From contig NZ_WHOM01000052.1 of NCBI RefSeq assembly GCF_009739465.1, positions 1-57,585 of the forward strand: DNA of 57,585 bases, in the 5' to 3' direction. The position numbers and the translations under genes are program-made. The stretch comes from Streptomyces apocyni. Its GTDB lineage: Bacteria > Actinomycetota > Actinomycetes > Streptomycetales > Streptomycetaceae. Numbering within the stretch: position 1 is the stretch's first letter; each line of letters starts with the position of its first letter. A model generated the notes under the pieces. That model had not been told where the DNA came from. It was given only the letters and a program-made list of their open reading frames with translations, and did no database searches. Shown here in pieces: positions 7,629-16,600 of the stretch.

Positions 7629-7668
7629 AGAAACTGGACGTCTAGAGAAAACGGACGTCTAGAGAAGC
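7617..7668. repeat. three tandem 17-bp repeats covering two convergent stop codons
   Basis: GGACGTCTAGAGAA begins at 7619, 7636 and 7653, an exact 17-bp period. The first unit contains the TAG of the cold-shock gene and the third contains the TAG (reverse strand) of mqnD, because CTAG reads as stop on both strands. This is directly visible. Confidence 0.9.
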
Positions 7669-8498
7669 CTGAGCGCGTCACGGCCGAGGGGCGGTACGAG
7701 CCCCTCGGCCGCCGCGCGCGTCAGCAGTCCCCGTACCGCCGCGTAGCCGGTCTCGCCGAGGTCGGCGGTGAACTCGTTCACATAGAGCCCGATGTGCTGG
7801 TTGGCGACGGCCGGGTCCATCTCCTGGGCATGCCGCAGCACATACGCGCGGGACGCCTCGGGGTCGTCCCAGGCCATCCGTACGGACGTGCGCGCGGCGT
7901 CGGCCAGGGACTTCAGCGTCGCCTCGCCCAGCGACCGCTTGGCGATGATCGCGCCGAGCGGGATCGGCAGCCCGGTCGTCCGCTCCCAGTGCGCGCCCAT
8001 GTCCGCCAGGCAGTGCAGCCCGTACTCCTGGTAAGTGAACCGCGCCTCGTGGATGACCAGTCCGGCGTCCACCCGGCCGTCCCGTACGGCGGGCATGATC
8101 TCGTGGAACGGCATCACGACGACGTTCCCGACGCCCGCCTCCAGCGTGTCCGCGGCCCACAGCCGGAACAGCAGATACGCGGTCGACCGCTCGCTCGGCA
8201 CGGCGACGGTCCTGCCCGCCAGATCCATGCCGGGTTCGCGCGTGAGGACGAGCGGGCCACAGCCGCGGCCCAGCGCGCCGCCGCAGGGGAGCAGGGCGTA
8301 CTCGTCCAGGACGTACGGCAGAACGGCGTAGGAGACCTTCAGCACGTCCAGCTCGCCGCGTTCGGCCATGCCGTTGGTGACGTCGATGTCGGCGAAGGTC
8401 ACGTCCAGCTCCGGCGCGCCGGGCACCAGACCGTGCGCCCAGGCGTGGAAGACGAAGGTGTCGTTGGGGCAGGGCGAGTAGGCGATGCGCAGCGTCAT
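7659..8498 (-). CDS. mqnD: 1,4-dihydroxy-6-naphthoate synthase (futalosine pathway)
   Basis: The 279-residue protein starts TLRIAYSPCPNDTFVFHAW, the hallmark of MqnD, and contains VTFADIDVTNGMAERGE, LKVSYAVLPYVLDEY and the downstream GLVIHEARFTYQEYGL block. MqnD converts cyclic de-hypoxanthine futalosine to 1,4-dihydroxy-6-naphthoate in menaquinone synthesis. ATG at 8498 overlaps the mqnB stop (ATGA), so the two genes are coupled. The longer upstream frame is an overlap artefact within mqnB. Other pathway genes (mqnA, mqnC) are not in this window. Confidence 0.93.
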   Translation of the reverse strand: MTLRIAYSPCPNDTFVFHAWAHGLVPGAPELDVTFADIDVTNGMAERGELDVLKVSYAVLPYVLDEYALLPCGGALGRGCGPLVLTREPGMDLAGRTVAVPSERSTAYLLFRLWAADTLEAGVGNVVVMPFHEIMPAVRDGRVDAGLVIHEARFTYQEYGLHCLADMGAHWERTTGLPIPLGAIIAKRSLGEATLKSLADAARTSVRMAWDDPEASRAYVLRHAQEMDPAVANQHIGLYVNEFTADLGETGYAAVRGLLTRAAAEGLVPPLGRDALRLL

Positions 8499-9256
8499 GG
8501 CGTCTCCCTCGGCCGTTCGCGGTTCTCCACAGGGTCCAGTACGGGGTCCAGTACGGGGTTGAGTACGGGGACGAGCCTGGCGGTCGCCGCGGTGAGCGCG
8601 GTGAGCGCGTCCCCGATCCGCCAGGCCGCGCGGTCGCGCGGGCCCACCGGGTTGGAGACCGCCCGCAGCTCCAGTACCGGACAACCCCGCGCGGCGGCCG
8701 CCTCGGCGACTCCGAAGCCCTCCATCGCCTCGGCGACGGCACCCGGGTGCCGGGCCCTGAGCAGCGCGGCCCGCTCGGCGGAGCCGGTCACGGTGGAGAC
8801 GGTGAGTACGGTGCCCACGCGGGCGCCGGTGGCCGCCGCGGCGGCCCGTACGAGCGCGGGGGGCGGCCGGTGCTCGACCGTCCCGAAACCGAGCTCGGTG
8901 ACCGGGACGAACCCGTCGGCGGTCTCGGCACCCAGATCGGCCGCGATGATCGCGTCGGCGACGACCAGGGTCCCGACCGGCGCGTCGGGCTGGAAGCCCC
9001 CGCCGATTCCGGCCGAGACCACCAGGTCGTACGGCTCGCCCGCGAGCGCGGCGGCGGTCAGGGCGCCCGCCGTACCGGCCGCGGCCGCCGCTGGTCCGAC
9101 ACCCGCAACCAGCAGCTCGACCTCGACCCCGACTCCGACCTCGACCCCGGCCTCGACCCCGACTCCGACCTCGACCGGACCGGGCCCGCGCTCCGGCAGG
9201 CCCGCGGCGACGGCGTCCGCCTCAGCGGACACCGCGGTCACCACTAGTACGCGCAT
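8495..9256 (-). CDS. mqnB: futalosine hydrolase
   Basis: The 253-residue protein is a nucleoside-phosphorylase-fold hydrolase: MRVLVVTAVSAEADAV, VVSAGIGGGFQPDAPVGTLV, the substrate segment AEAMEGFGVAEAA and ELRAVSNPVGPRD. MqnB removes hypoxanthine from futalosine. Two stretches are unusual: residues 28-47 are a Val/Gly/Glu repeat encoded by near-identical DNA repeats (about 9119-9180), and the C-terminus has VLNPVLDPVLDPVENRER from a second tandem repeat (8525-8570). Both look like slippage expansions on the protein surface. It is upstream of and coupled to mqnD. Confidence 0.92.
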   Translation of the reverse strand: MRVLVVTAVSAEADAVAAGLPERGPGPVEVGVGVEAGVEVGVGVEVELLVAGVGPAAAAAGTAGALTAAALAGEPYDLVVSAGIGGGFQPDAPVGTLVVADAIIAADLGAETADGFVPVTELGFGTVEHRPPPALVRAAAAATGARVGTVLTVSTVTGSAERAALLRARHPGAVAEAMEGFGVAEAAAARGCPVLELRAVSNPVGPRDRAAWRIGDALTALTAATARLVPVLNPVLDPVLDPVENRERPRETP

Positions 9257-9296
9257 CGGCCGCGCTCCCGGGATGTCACCGGCATGTACCGGGACG

Positions 9297-9806
9297 TCAG
9301 GCGTCTTCGTTGACGAGCTTGTAGTTCCAGACGCCCTTGATCTTGCCCGGCTCGCCTTCCTTGGCGGCCGACGTCTCCACGACGCTGATGTAGAGCTTGT
9401 CCGGCGCCGTCTCGCCCTGCGGGGCCGCGAACACGTCGATGTTCTGGAAGCTGCGGTAGGTCTTCTTGAACGGGTCGCCCTGGAAGACCTCCTGACCGTT
9501 GACCCACAGGGTCCAGCCGGTCTTGGAGACACTCGGGTCCACACCGATGCGCATCGTCTCGCCGGTGGTCACCTTGATGGACTTGTTGGACTTCTTCAGG
9601 GCGCACTCCTTGGCCTTCACCCGGTCGAGGCCCTTGTCGCCGTCGTCGTAACAGGTGGCCTCAGAGCTCACCGTGTTGTCCCCGAACGTCACCGTCGTCA
9701 TGGGCGTCGGCTTGTCACCACAGGCCGACAGCACGAGGAGTCCGGCGGACACGGCACCGAGGGCAGCGGCGGTGCGGCGGCCCTTGGCCGCGAGCAGGAA
9801 GGTCAT
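9297..9806 (-). CDS. DUF2771-type lipoprotein
   Basis: The 169-residue protein has a signal peptide with Arg/Lys then ALGAVSAGLLVLSACGD, an LSAC lipobox with lipidated Cys29, and a small extracellular beta domain containing two further Cys residues (CYDDGD, KECALKK) that could form a disulfide. It resembles the DUF2771 family found next to the mqn genes in streptomycetes. It is probably membrane-anchored on the outer face. Function unknown; the family assignment is from memory of its layout. Confidence 0.75.
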   Translation of the reverse strand: MTFLLAAKGRRTAAALGAVSAGLLVLSACGDKPTPMTTVTFGDNTVSSEATCYDDGDKGLDRVKAKECALKKSNKSIKVTTGETMRIGVDPSVSKTGWTLWVNGQEVFQGDPFKKTYRSFQNIDVFAAPQGETAPDKLYISVVETSAAKEGEPGKIKGVWNYKLVNEDA

Positions 9807-9836
9807 GACCCGAAGGCTATCGGGAGGCGACGGCCG

Positions 9837-11222
9837 TCATGCCACGCGGGGGTGCGACGCGCCCCGTCTGGCGGCGGCGAGCAGTCCGCGTACGGTCGTC
9901 AGCCAGCCGAGGGCCACGATGCCCGCGCCCACCGCCAGCCCCACACCGCCGTGCAGCGGCAGCGCGATCCCGATGGCGCCACCGACCACCCAGGACATCT
10001 GCAGGATCGTCTCGGAGCGAGCGAACGCGGACGTACGGACGAGCTCGGGCACGTCCCGCTGGATCACCGCGTCCAGCGACAGCTTGGCCAACGCCTGGGC
10101 GAAGCCAGCGGACGCCCCGAGCAGGCCGACCACCACCGCGCCGTACAGGGACGCCGCGGCGATCGCCATGGCCAGCACGAACCCCACCACCACGACGATG
10201 ATCAGCTCCGGCGCACGGGCCCTGAGCGCCGCGCCGACCGCCGTACCGATCGCGTTCCCGACCCCCGCCGCGACGCCGACGATGGCCAGGGACACCGCGG
10301 CGCTCTGGTCCCCCAGCGGATCCTCACGGAGCAGGAACGCGAGGAAGAAGATCAGGAAGCCGGACAGACAGCGCAGGGTCGCGTTGGCGACCAGTCCATG
10401 GGTCACCGACGGGCCGACCGTCCGCAGCCCGATCTTGCGGGGCTCCTTCGGGGTACCCGGCAGATGCACATGGACGTGCTCCGCGTCCGCGGCGAGCAGC
10501 GCCCGGCGCTCACCCTTCGCCGAGTCCACCTTGTGCGGCAGCGTGAACGACAGGAACGCCCCGGTGACGAAGAGCACGAAGGCGCCGTACAGCGGCCACT
10601 CCGGGCCGATCCGATGCAGCCCGACAGCCGCCGGCGCCGCGATACCGGTGGCCAGCAGCCCGCCGAGCGTCACCCGGGAGTTCGCCTTGACCAGCGAGAA
10701 GCGCGGCGGCAGCAGCCGCGGGACGACGGCGCTGCGGACGACGCCGTACGCCTTCGATGACACCAGCACCGCGAGCGCGGCCGGGTACAGCTCGATACTG
10801 CCGGTCGCGACCGCACCCGACAGAGTGAGCGCGAGCAGCGCCCTGGCCAGCATCGAACCCGCCATCGCCGCGCGACGGCCGTGCGGAATACGGTCCAGGA
10901 GCGGACCGATCACCGGGGCCAGCAGAGTGAACGGGGCCATGGTGATCGCCAGATAGAGGGCGACCCGGCCGCGCGCCTCGTCCGTCGGTACGGAGAAGAA
11001 CACCGTGGACGCCAGGGCGACGGTGACCATGACGTCGCCCGCGCCGTTCACGCCGTGCAGCTCGATCAGCTTGCCCAGGCCCGACTCGCCCGCGCCGTGC
11101 GCGTGGGTAGCCCGTCTGATGCCCTTCGCGGTCCCGGTGAACGGCAGGTGCAGAGCGCGCCCCACGGCGCGGGCTGCTTTGCGCAGCGCGCCCGGGTTCT
11201 GCGACGACTTTGCCGTGGTCAC
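9837..11222 (-). CDS. major facilitator superfamily transporter
   Basis: The protein of about 461 residues has a basic N-terminal tail, then roughly twelve hydrophobic segments with an MFS-like first half (GAGDVMVTVALASTVFF, MAPFTLLAPVIGPLLDRIPH) and a second half after a cytoplasmic loop near residues 240-260. PVIGPLLDRIPHGRR is the MFS loop-2 motif. I chose GTG at 11222 (TTAKSSQNPG...) over the GTG at 11252 because the extra N-terminal residues are atypical. Substrate unknown; conserved members of this type sit beside DUF3027 genes. Confidence 0.85.
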   Translation of the reverse strand: MTTAKSSQNPGALRKAARAVGRALHLPFTGTAKGIRRATHAHGAGESGLGKLIELHGVNGAGDVMVTVALASTVFFSVPTDEARGRVALYLAITMAPFTLLAPVIGPLLDRIPHGRRAAMAGSMLARALLALTLSGAVATGSIELYPAALAVLVSSKAYGVVRSAVVPRLLPPRFSLVKANSRVTLGGLLATGIAAPAAVGLHRIGPEWPLYGAFVLFVTGAFLSFTLPHKVDSAKGERRALLAADAEHVHVHLPGTPKEPRKIGLRTVGPSVTHGLVANATLRCLSGFLIFFLAFLLREDPLGDQSAAVSLAIVGVAAGVGNAIGTAVGAALRARAPELIIVVVVGFVLAMAIAAASLYGAVVVGLLGASAGFAQALAKLSLDAVIQRDVPELVRTSAFARSETILQMSWVVGGAIGIALPLHGGVGLAVGAGIVALGWLTTVRGLLAAARRGASHPRVA

Positions 11223-11646
11223 CCCGTCATAGTGCCCCAACACCAGCCACACCGGGGCCGTCCTGACGCCTGGTTGTCATCTGTTCACCGATCTTCACCG
11301 GGTGGCGTACGGGTCTTTACCGAGGGTGGCGTACGGGTCGCCCGCGCCGTCTTGGCGCCGTCCTGGCGCCGTCCTGGCGACTTCCTGGCGACGTCTTCAC
11401 CGACGCACCTACCCGGTTCCCCTGACCTTGATGTGGGCCTCGGCGCGTGGAAGAGGTAGCGTGCGTAGCGCGCCCGCGGCGGTTGTTCTTGGCCGCGCGC
11501 CTCTTCGCGATCCCGCAGAATGGATGGCGTAGGCGCGCCCGAGAGTGACCGGGCGCGGACGTCGACGCGGCCCACCGGTCCGCTCCGTCCGTGCCCCGTA
11601 GCAGGTGAAGGCGCACTCGTGACGGCGTAGGAGAGAAGCGATACCT
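11223..11646. other. 424-bp divergent intergenic region with tandem repeats
   Basis: This gap separates the MFS gene from the divergent DUF3027 gene. From about 11300 to 11395 it holds two copies of a GGTGGCGTACGGGTC-type unit and then four to five copies of a GTCCTGGCGNC unit with period 11. The remainder to 11646 contains no open frame with coding character. It should hold both promoters, but I could not place convincing -35/-10 pairs. Confidence 0.6.
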
Positions 11647-12567
11647 GTGAGCGCAGCGACAACGCGAAGCCGCACCCCCGACCGCCTGTGCGCCGAGGCG
11701 GTCGAGCTGGCAAGGGCCGCGGCCGAAGAGGCCGCCGCGCCCGGAGTCGTCGGCGAACACGTCGACGCCGTCTGGGAGGGCGACCGGGTCGTCACCCACC
11801 TCTTCGAGTGCCAGGACATGGGCTACCGGGGCTGGCGCTGGGCGGTGACCGTGGCCCGCGCGTCCCGGGCCAAGGTCGTCACCCTTGACGAAACGGTGCT
11901 GCTGCCGGGCGCCGACGCGCTGCTCGCGCCCGAGTGGGTGCCGTGGAGCGAGCGGCTGCGGCCGGGTGACATGGGGCCCGGCGATCTGCTGCCCACGGAC
12001 GCGGAGGATCTGCGGCTTGAGCCCGGGTTCACCGGCGAGGATGTTCCGCCGCCGAACTCCGCGGTCTCCGATGAGATGGCCGAGCTGGTCGAGGCGGAGG
12101 ACGCGGAGCTGACCGGCGGACCACCCGCCGAGCTGCCGATCGCCCCGGTCCGGGGCTCCATCTCGGCGGTCGCCGAGGAGCTGGGCATGCGCCGGGCGCG
12201 CGTCCTCTCCCGGTACGGGCTGCACATCGCCGCCGACCGCTGGGACGAGCAGTTCGGCGCCAAGACCCCGATGGCCCAGGCCGCGCCCGCGAGCTGCGTC
12301 TCGTGCGGGTTCCTGGTGCCGATGGCCGGGTCGCTCAGGCAGGCCTTCGGCGTCTGCGGCAACGAGTTCAGTCCGGCGGACGGGCGGGTCGTGTCGCTGG
12401 CGTACGGCTGTGGGGGGCACTCCGAGGCGGCGGTCATGCCGAAGCCGCCGCGTCCGGCGCCGCATGTCTTCGACTCGATGCAGGTCGACCTGATGCCGCT
12501 CCGGCCGCCGACGGACGCTGGGTCGGTGGACGCGGCGGGCGCCGCGGAGGACCTGGGTCACTCTTAG
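11647..12567 (+). CDS. DUF3027 domain protein
   Basis: The 306-residue protein starts at GTG 11647 and contains the family blocks DAVWEGDRVVTHLFEC, GYRGWRWAVTVARASRAK and TVLLPGADALLAPEWVPWSE, then a CxxC-bearing C-terminal part (SCVSCGFLVP and FGVCGNEFSP) that could bind a metal. Family members are restricted to actinobacteria and have no established function. The stop codon lies in the loop of a perfect 7-bp hairpin (12555-12573) and is followed by two families of tandem repeats. Confidence 0.85.
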   Translation: MSAATTRSRTPDRLCAEAVELARAAAEEAAAPGVVGEHVDAVWEGDRVVTHLFECQDMGYRGWRWAVTVARASRAKVVTLDETVLLPGADALLAPEWVPWSERLRPGDMGPGDLLPTDAEDLRLEPGFTGEDVPPPNSAVSDEMAELVEAEDAELTGGPPAELPIAPVRGSISAVAEELGMRRARVLSRYGLHIAADRWDEQFGAKTPMAQAAPASCVSCGFLVPMAGSLRQAFGVCGNEFSPADGRVVSLAYGCGGHSEAAVMPKPPRPAPHVFDSMQVDLMPLRPPTDAGSVDAAGAAEDLGHS

Positions 12568-12660
12568 TGACCCAAGGCGGCCTGCCCGTGACGGCCTGCC
12601 CATGACGGCCTGCTGATCACTGCGGGGTGCTGCGGGGTGCTGCGGGTGTTGCGGGGTGGG
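12555..12660. repeat. stop-codon hairpin followed by two tandem repeat arrays
   Basis: GGGTCAC-TCTTA-GTGACCC (12555-12573) holds the TAG of the DUF3027 gene. Next, GGCCTGC units start at 12579, 12593 and 12607 (period 14), each followed by a TGA-containing segment. Then TGCGGG units start at 12621, 12631, 12641 and about 12650 (period 10). The hairpin may act as a weak terminator; the arrays look like slippage products. Confidence 0.75.
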
Positions 12661-12662
12661 GG

Positions 12663-12863
12663 TTATTCGGCGATTTCTGTGCGCTCCCACCATTCGAAGA
12701 CGACCAGGCGTCCCTTTGCCGTGTCCGTGTGGCGTGGGGTGGCCTTGAAGTGCTCGTAGCCGCCGCGGTGCAGGATCTTCAGCTCGTTTCCCGGCGGGGT
12801 GATCGGGACGATGCGCTCGGGGAGATCGTCCGGTCCGCCTTCGAGGAATGCCTTGACTGTCAT
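12663..12863 (-). CDS. DUF5988-like small protein
   Basis: The 66-residue protein reads VKAFLEGGPDDLPERIVPI, then ELKILHRGGYEHFKAT, and ends in LVVFEWWERTEIAE. This is the layout of a small Streptomyces family annotated DUF5988, which often occurs near secondary-metabolism or regulatory genes. It has no membrane segment or known motif. The ATG at 12863 fits family length. Function unknown. Confidence 0.75.
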   Translation of the reverse strand: MTVKAFLEGGPDDLPERIVPITPPGNELKILHRGGYEHFKATPRHTDTAKGRLVVFEWWERTEIAE

Positions 12864-13029
12864 AAGACCAGTCTTGTCGGGTGTCCCCGCACCCGCATGT
12901 CGGGTGGTTCAGCCGAACGACGCACTCCGTGTGCGGAGGGAGCGGGTGGCGGAGAGGCTGCTGCCGTGGGCCAGGGGAGGGCCCCGTCAGCCTCGGCGCC
13001 CCGCGCCCTCAAGCAAGGAGTCACCTCGG

Positions 13030-13569
13030 ATGACCGTACGACCCCTCATAGCTGGCCTCGCACTCGCGGCCCTCACCTCGATGACCCTCACCGCCGCCCC
13101 CGCCCACGCGGGTGATGGTGACCCGAAGGACGCTGGCAAGGTCTCCGTCGAGCTCGCTCGGGCCATCGCCGGGACCGCCAAGTACCACTATGAGCCGCTC
13201 GCCCTGAAGGACGGCTTCGTTCCCGACGCGGTGTGTGTCGAGTCTCCCGAAGGCGGCATGGGCTTCCACTACATCAACGAGGCCAACATCGGTTCGCTCG
13301 ATCCGGCCAAGCCCGCGGCACTGCTGTACGAGGAGAAGAACGGCAAGCGGAAGCTGGTGGCCGTGGAGTACCTGGTCTACGACGCCGACCAGGACCTCGG
13401 CACGGACGACGACCGCCCGACGCTGTTCAACCAGCCCTTCGACGGACCGATGCCCGGCCACTTCCCGGGCATGCCTGTCCACTACGACCTGCATGTCTGG
13501 CTGTACAAGTCCAACCCGAACGGCAAGTTCGCCGAGTGGAACCCGCGCGTGAGCTGCCCCGAGGAGTGA
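13030..13569 (+). CDS. secreted protein of unknown function
   Basis: The 179-residue product has a clear Sec signal peptide (RPLIAGLALAALTSMTLTAA, cleavage after APAHA) and a mature domain rich in Asp, Gly and aromatic residues, including GGMGFHYINEANIGSLDP, AALLYEEKNGKRKLVAVEYL and PVHYDLHVWLYKSNPNG. The layout suggests a compact extracellular beta domain; only two Cys are present. AAGGAGTCACC precedes the ATG at 13030. It is followed by a strong hairpin terminator. I do not recognise a named family. Confidence 0.8.
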   Translation: MTVRPLIAGLALAALTSMTLTAAPAHAGDGDPKDAGKVSVELARAIAGTAKYHYEPLALKDGFVPDAVCVESPEGGMGFHYINEANIGSLDPAKPAALLYEEKNGKRKLVAVEYLVYDADQDLGTDDDRPTLFNQPFDGPMPGHFPGMPVHYDLHVWLYKSNPNGKFAEWNPRVSCPEE

Positions 13570-13587
13570 GAGCACCGCGTATGCCAC

Positions 13588-13623
13588 ACGGCGGCGAAGC
13601 CAGTCCACTGGCTCCGCCGCCGT
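13588..13623. terminator. intrinsic hairpin terminator
   Basis: ACGGCGGCGAAGCCAG (13588-13603) pairs with CTGGCTCCGCCGCCGT (13608-13623) with one mismatch around a four-base TCCA loop. It lies 19 bp after the secreted-protein stop and before the next gene, as expected of a Streptomyces terminator without a long U tract. Confidence 0.75.
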
Positions 13624-13682
13624 TGGCCGTGGGGTGACGCGGTACCTTCGGGCGGCAGTCGTCGTGAGAAAGGCAGAACCCC

Positions 13683-16600
13683 GTGAGCAAATTCGTGCGG
13701 CCCGCCCCCGAAGGGACCGATCCCTTCGGTACCGCGCGTCTGCGCCGGGCGGTGCTCGACGCGTGGAGCACCGCCCCGGCCCGGTTCCGGGAGGACGCCA
13801 ACGCCGAGGAGGACCTGGCGCTGGGCGGGTACCGGGACCGGCTGGTGGTGGAGCTGGCGCAGAACGCGGCCGACGCTGCGGCCCGCTCGGGTGTGCCGGG
13901 ACGGCTGCGCCTGACGCTGCGCGACGGGGTGCTGGTCGCCGCCAACACGGGGGCGCCGCTCGACGCGGCCGGGGTCGAGTCGCTGAGCACGCTGCGGGCC
14001 TCCGCCAAGCGGGAGGGGCACGAGGCGTCCGTGGGGCGGTTCGGGGTCGGGTTCGCCGCGGTGCTCGCGGTGAGTGATGAGCCCGCGGTGGTGGGGCGTT
14101 CGGGTGGTGTGCGGTTCTCGTTGGCTGAGGCGAGGGAGCTGGCGCGTCAGGCCGCGGGGTCCAGTCCCGGGCTGGCGGACGAGCTACGTCGTCGCGACGG
14201 GCATGTGCCGCTGTTGCGGCTGCCGTTGGCGGCGGAGGGTACCGCCCCGGAGTCGTACGACACCGTGGTGATTCTGCCGCTGCGTGATGCCGCCGCTGAG
14301 GCGCTGGCCGAGCGGTTGCTCATGGGGGTCGATGACGCGCTGCTGCTGGCCCTTCCAGGGCTTGCTGAGGTGGTCATTGAGACGGGGGACGGGGACGGTG
14401 ACGGTGTCCGGACCCTTCGGCGCGTCGACGAGGGGCGCGAGCGCGTTCGGGTGGAGGACAGCCGGGACGGCGTGACGCGGTGGCGGATCGCCCGTGGGGG
14501 TGGGCCGCTGGAGCGTGCCTTGCTTGAGGGGCGGCCCGTCGAGGAGCGGCTGCGGCCGTACTGGTCGGTCACCTGGGCTGTTCCGGTGGAGGGGGACGGG
14601 GCCCCGGCCCGCCCTCGTACCGGGGCCGTGGTGCACGCTCCGACGCCGAGCGATGAGCCGCTCGGGATGCCCGCGCTGCTGATCGGCTCGTTCCCGATGG
14701 ACGCCGCCCGGCGGCATGTCGCCCCGGGGCCGCTGACCGACTTCCTGGTCCAGCGCGCCGCCGAGCTCTACAGCGGGCTGCTGGCCGACTGGCGGCCGCC
14801 CACGATCGGGACCGTCGACCTGGTGCCGGGGGCGCTGGGCCAGGCCGCGCTGGACGGCGCGCTGCGCGCGGCGGTCCTGGAGCGGCTGCCGCGTACGCCG
14901 TTCCTGCTGCCCGCCCTCCCCGGCACGGAGGAGTACGACGGCGGCGATAGCGAAGACGGCGGCGGCGATGGCGATGGCGGTGACGACGCGGCGGTACGGG
15001 GAGAACGGCCGCTCGCGCTGCGGCCGTTCGAGGCCGAGATCGTCGAAGGGGCCGGTGCCGACACTGTACGGGTGCTGGCGGAGGTGCTGCCGACGTTGCT
15101 GCCCGCCGGACTTGAGCGGCGCGTCGAGCTGCGTACCCTCGGGGTCGCGCGGGTGCCGCTACAGGACGCCGTCGACCGGCTCGCCGGTCTGGAGCGGGAC
15201 CCCGGCTGGTGGTGGCGGCTGTACGAGTCCCTGGCCGGGGTCGACCCGGACCGGCTGACCGGACTGCCGGTGCCGCTCGCTGACGGGCGGACCACCATCG
15301 GGCCCCGGCAGGTGCTGCTGCCCGGTGCCGACACCCCCGAGAGCGGCCACCTCGAAAACCTGGCCCGGCTGGGCCTGAAGGTCGCGCACGCGGATGCCGC
15401 CCACCCCTTGCTGGAGAAGCTGGGCGCGCTGCCCGCGACCCCGCGCGCCGTGCTCCGTACGCCCCAGGTGCGGGCCGCCGTCGCCGCCTCGCTGGACGAC
15501 GACGTGTGGGACGAGGACGCGCTGGACGGCGACGAGCTGGCGCGCGTGGTGCTGACGCTCGTACGAGAGGCCGGACTTGAGCCCGGTGACGAGCCCTGGC
15601 TTGGTGCGCTCGCGCTGCCGGACGAGGACGGCGAGCTGGCTCCCGCCGGTGAACTGGTGCTGCCCGGAAGCCCCTTCGCGCAGGTCATGCGCGAGGGCGA
15701 ACTCGCCGAGGTGGACGGCGAGTTGGCCGAGCAGTGGGGTGAGCAGCCGCTCGCCGCGTGTGGGGTGCTGGCCAACTTCGCCCTGGTGCGGGCCAGTGAC
15801 GTCGTCCTCGACCCGGACGAACTGGAGCCGAGGGACGGCGACTTCGCCGAGCCGGACGACGTGGGCCTGCTGGACGCCGTCGACGTATGGAGCGAGGACC
15901 TGCTCGATCAGCTCCCGGACACGCCCGTGCCGCCCGTCGCCACCGAGCTGGTCGCCGTACGGGACCTGGACCTGGTCGACGACGACCGCTGGCCGCAGGC
16001 GCTCGCCCTGCTGTCCCAGCCGCCGCTGCGGGACGCGCTGACCCAGCCGGTACGGGTCCTGCTGCCCGACGGCACGACCGAGTCCGTACGCCCGTACACC
16101 GCCTGGTGGCTGCGCGGCCACCCGGTCCTGGACGGACGCCGTCCCGCCGGGCTGCGGGCCACGGGTGGTGACCCGCTGCTGGCCGGGCTCTACGAGGAGG
16201 TGGACGCGGCCGGGTTCGACGACGAGCAGGTGCTGCGGGCCCTGGGCGTACGCACCTCGGTGGCGGCCCTGCTGGACGAGCCCGGCGGCGCGGCCGAGCT
16301 GCTGGAGCGGCTGGCCGACCCCGAGTGCGACGTCAGCGCCGCCCAACTCCACGCCCTGTACGGCGCGCTGGCCGACCTCGACCCGGAGCAGGTGACGTTG
16401 CCGGATGAGTTGCGGGCGGTCGTCGACGGGGAGGTGCGGGTGGTGGACGCGGCGGACGCGGTCGTCGCCGACGCGCCCGACCTGCTCCCGCTGGCCGCGG
16501 GTCTCGCGCTGCTGCCGGTGCGGCCCGCCCGCGCGGCGGAGTTGGCGGAACTGTTCCAGGTGCGGCGGCTCAGCGAGGTGGGGTCCGGGGCGGACGTGCC

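Noticed and set aside
7794..10760. A long open frame on the + strand
   Set aside because: It is the antisense of mqnD, mqnB, the lipoprotein and the MFS gene, with no start signal and composition explained by GC-rich third positions.
11317..12693. 458-residue minus-strand frame
   Set aside because: Antisense of the DUF3027 gene and of tandem repeats; no recognisable domain.
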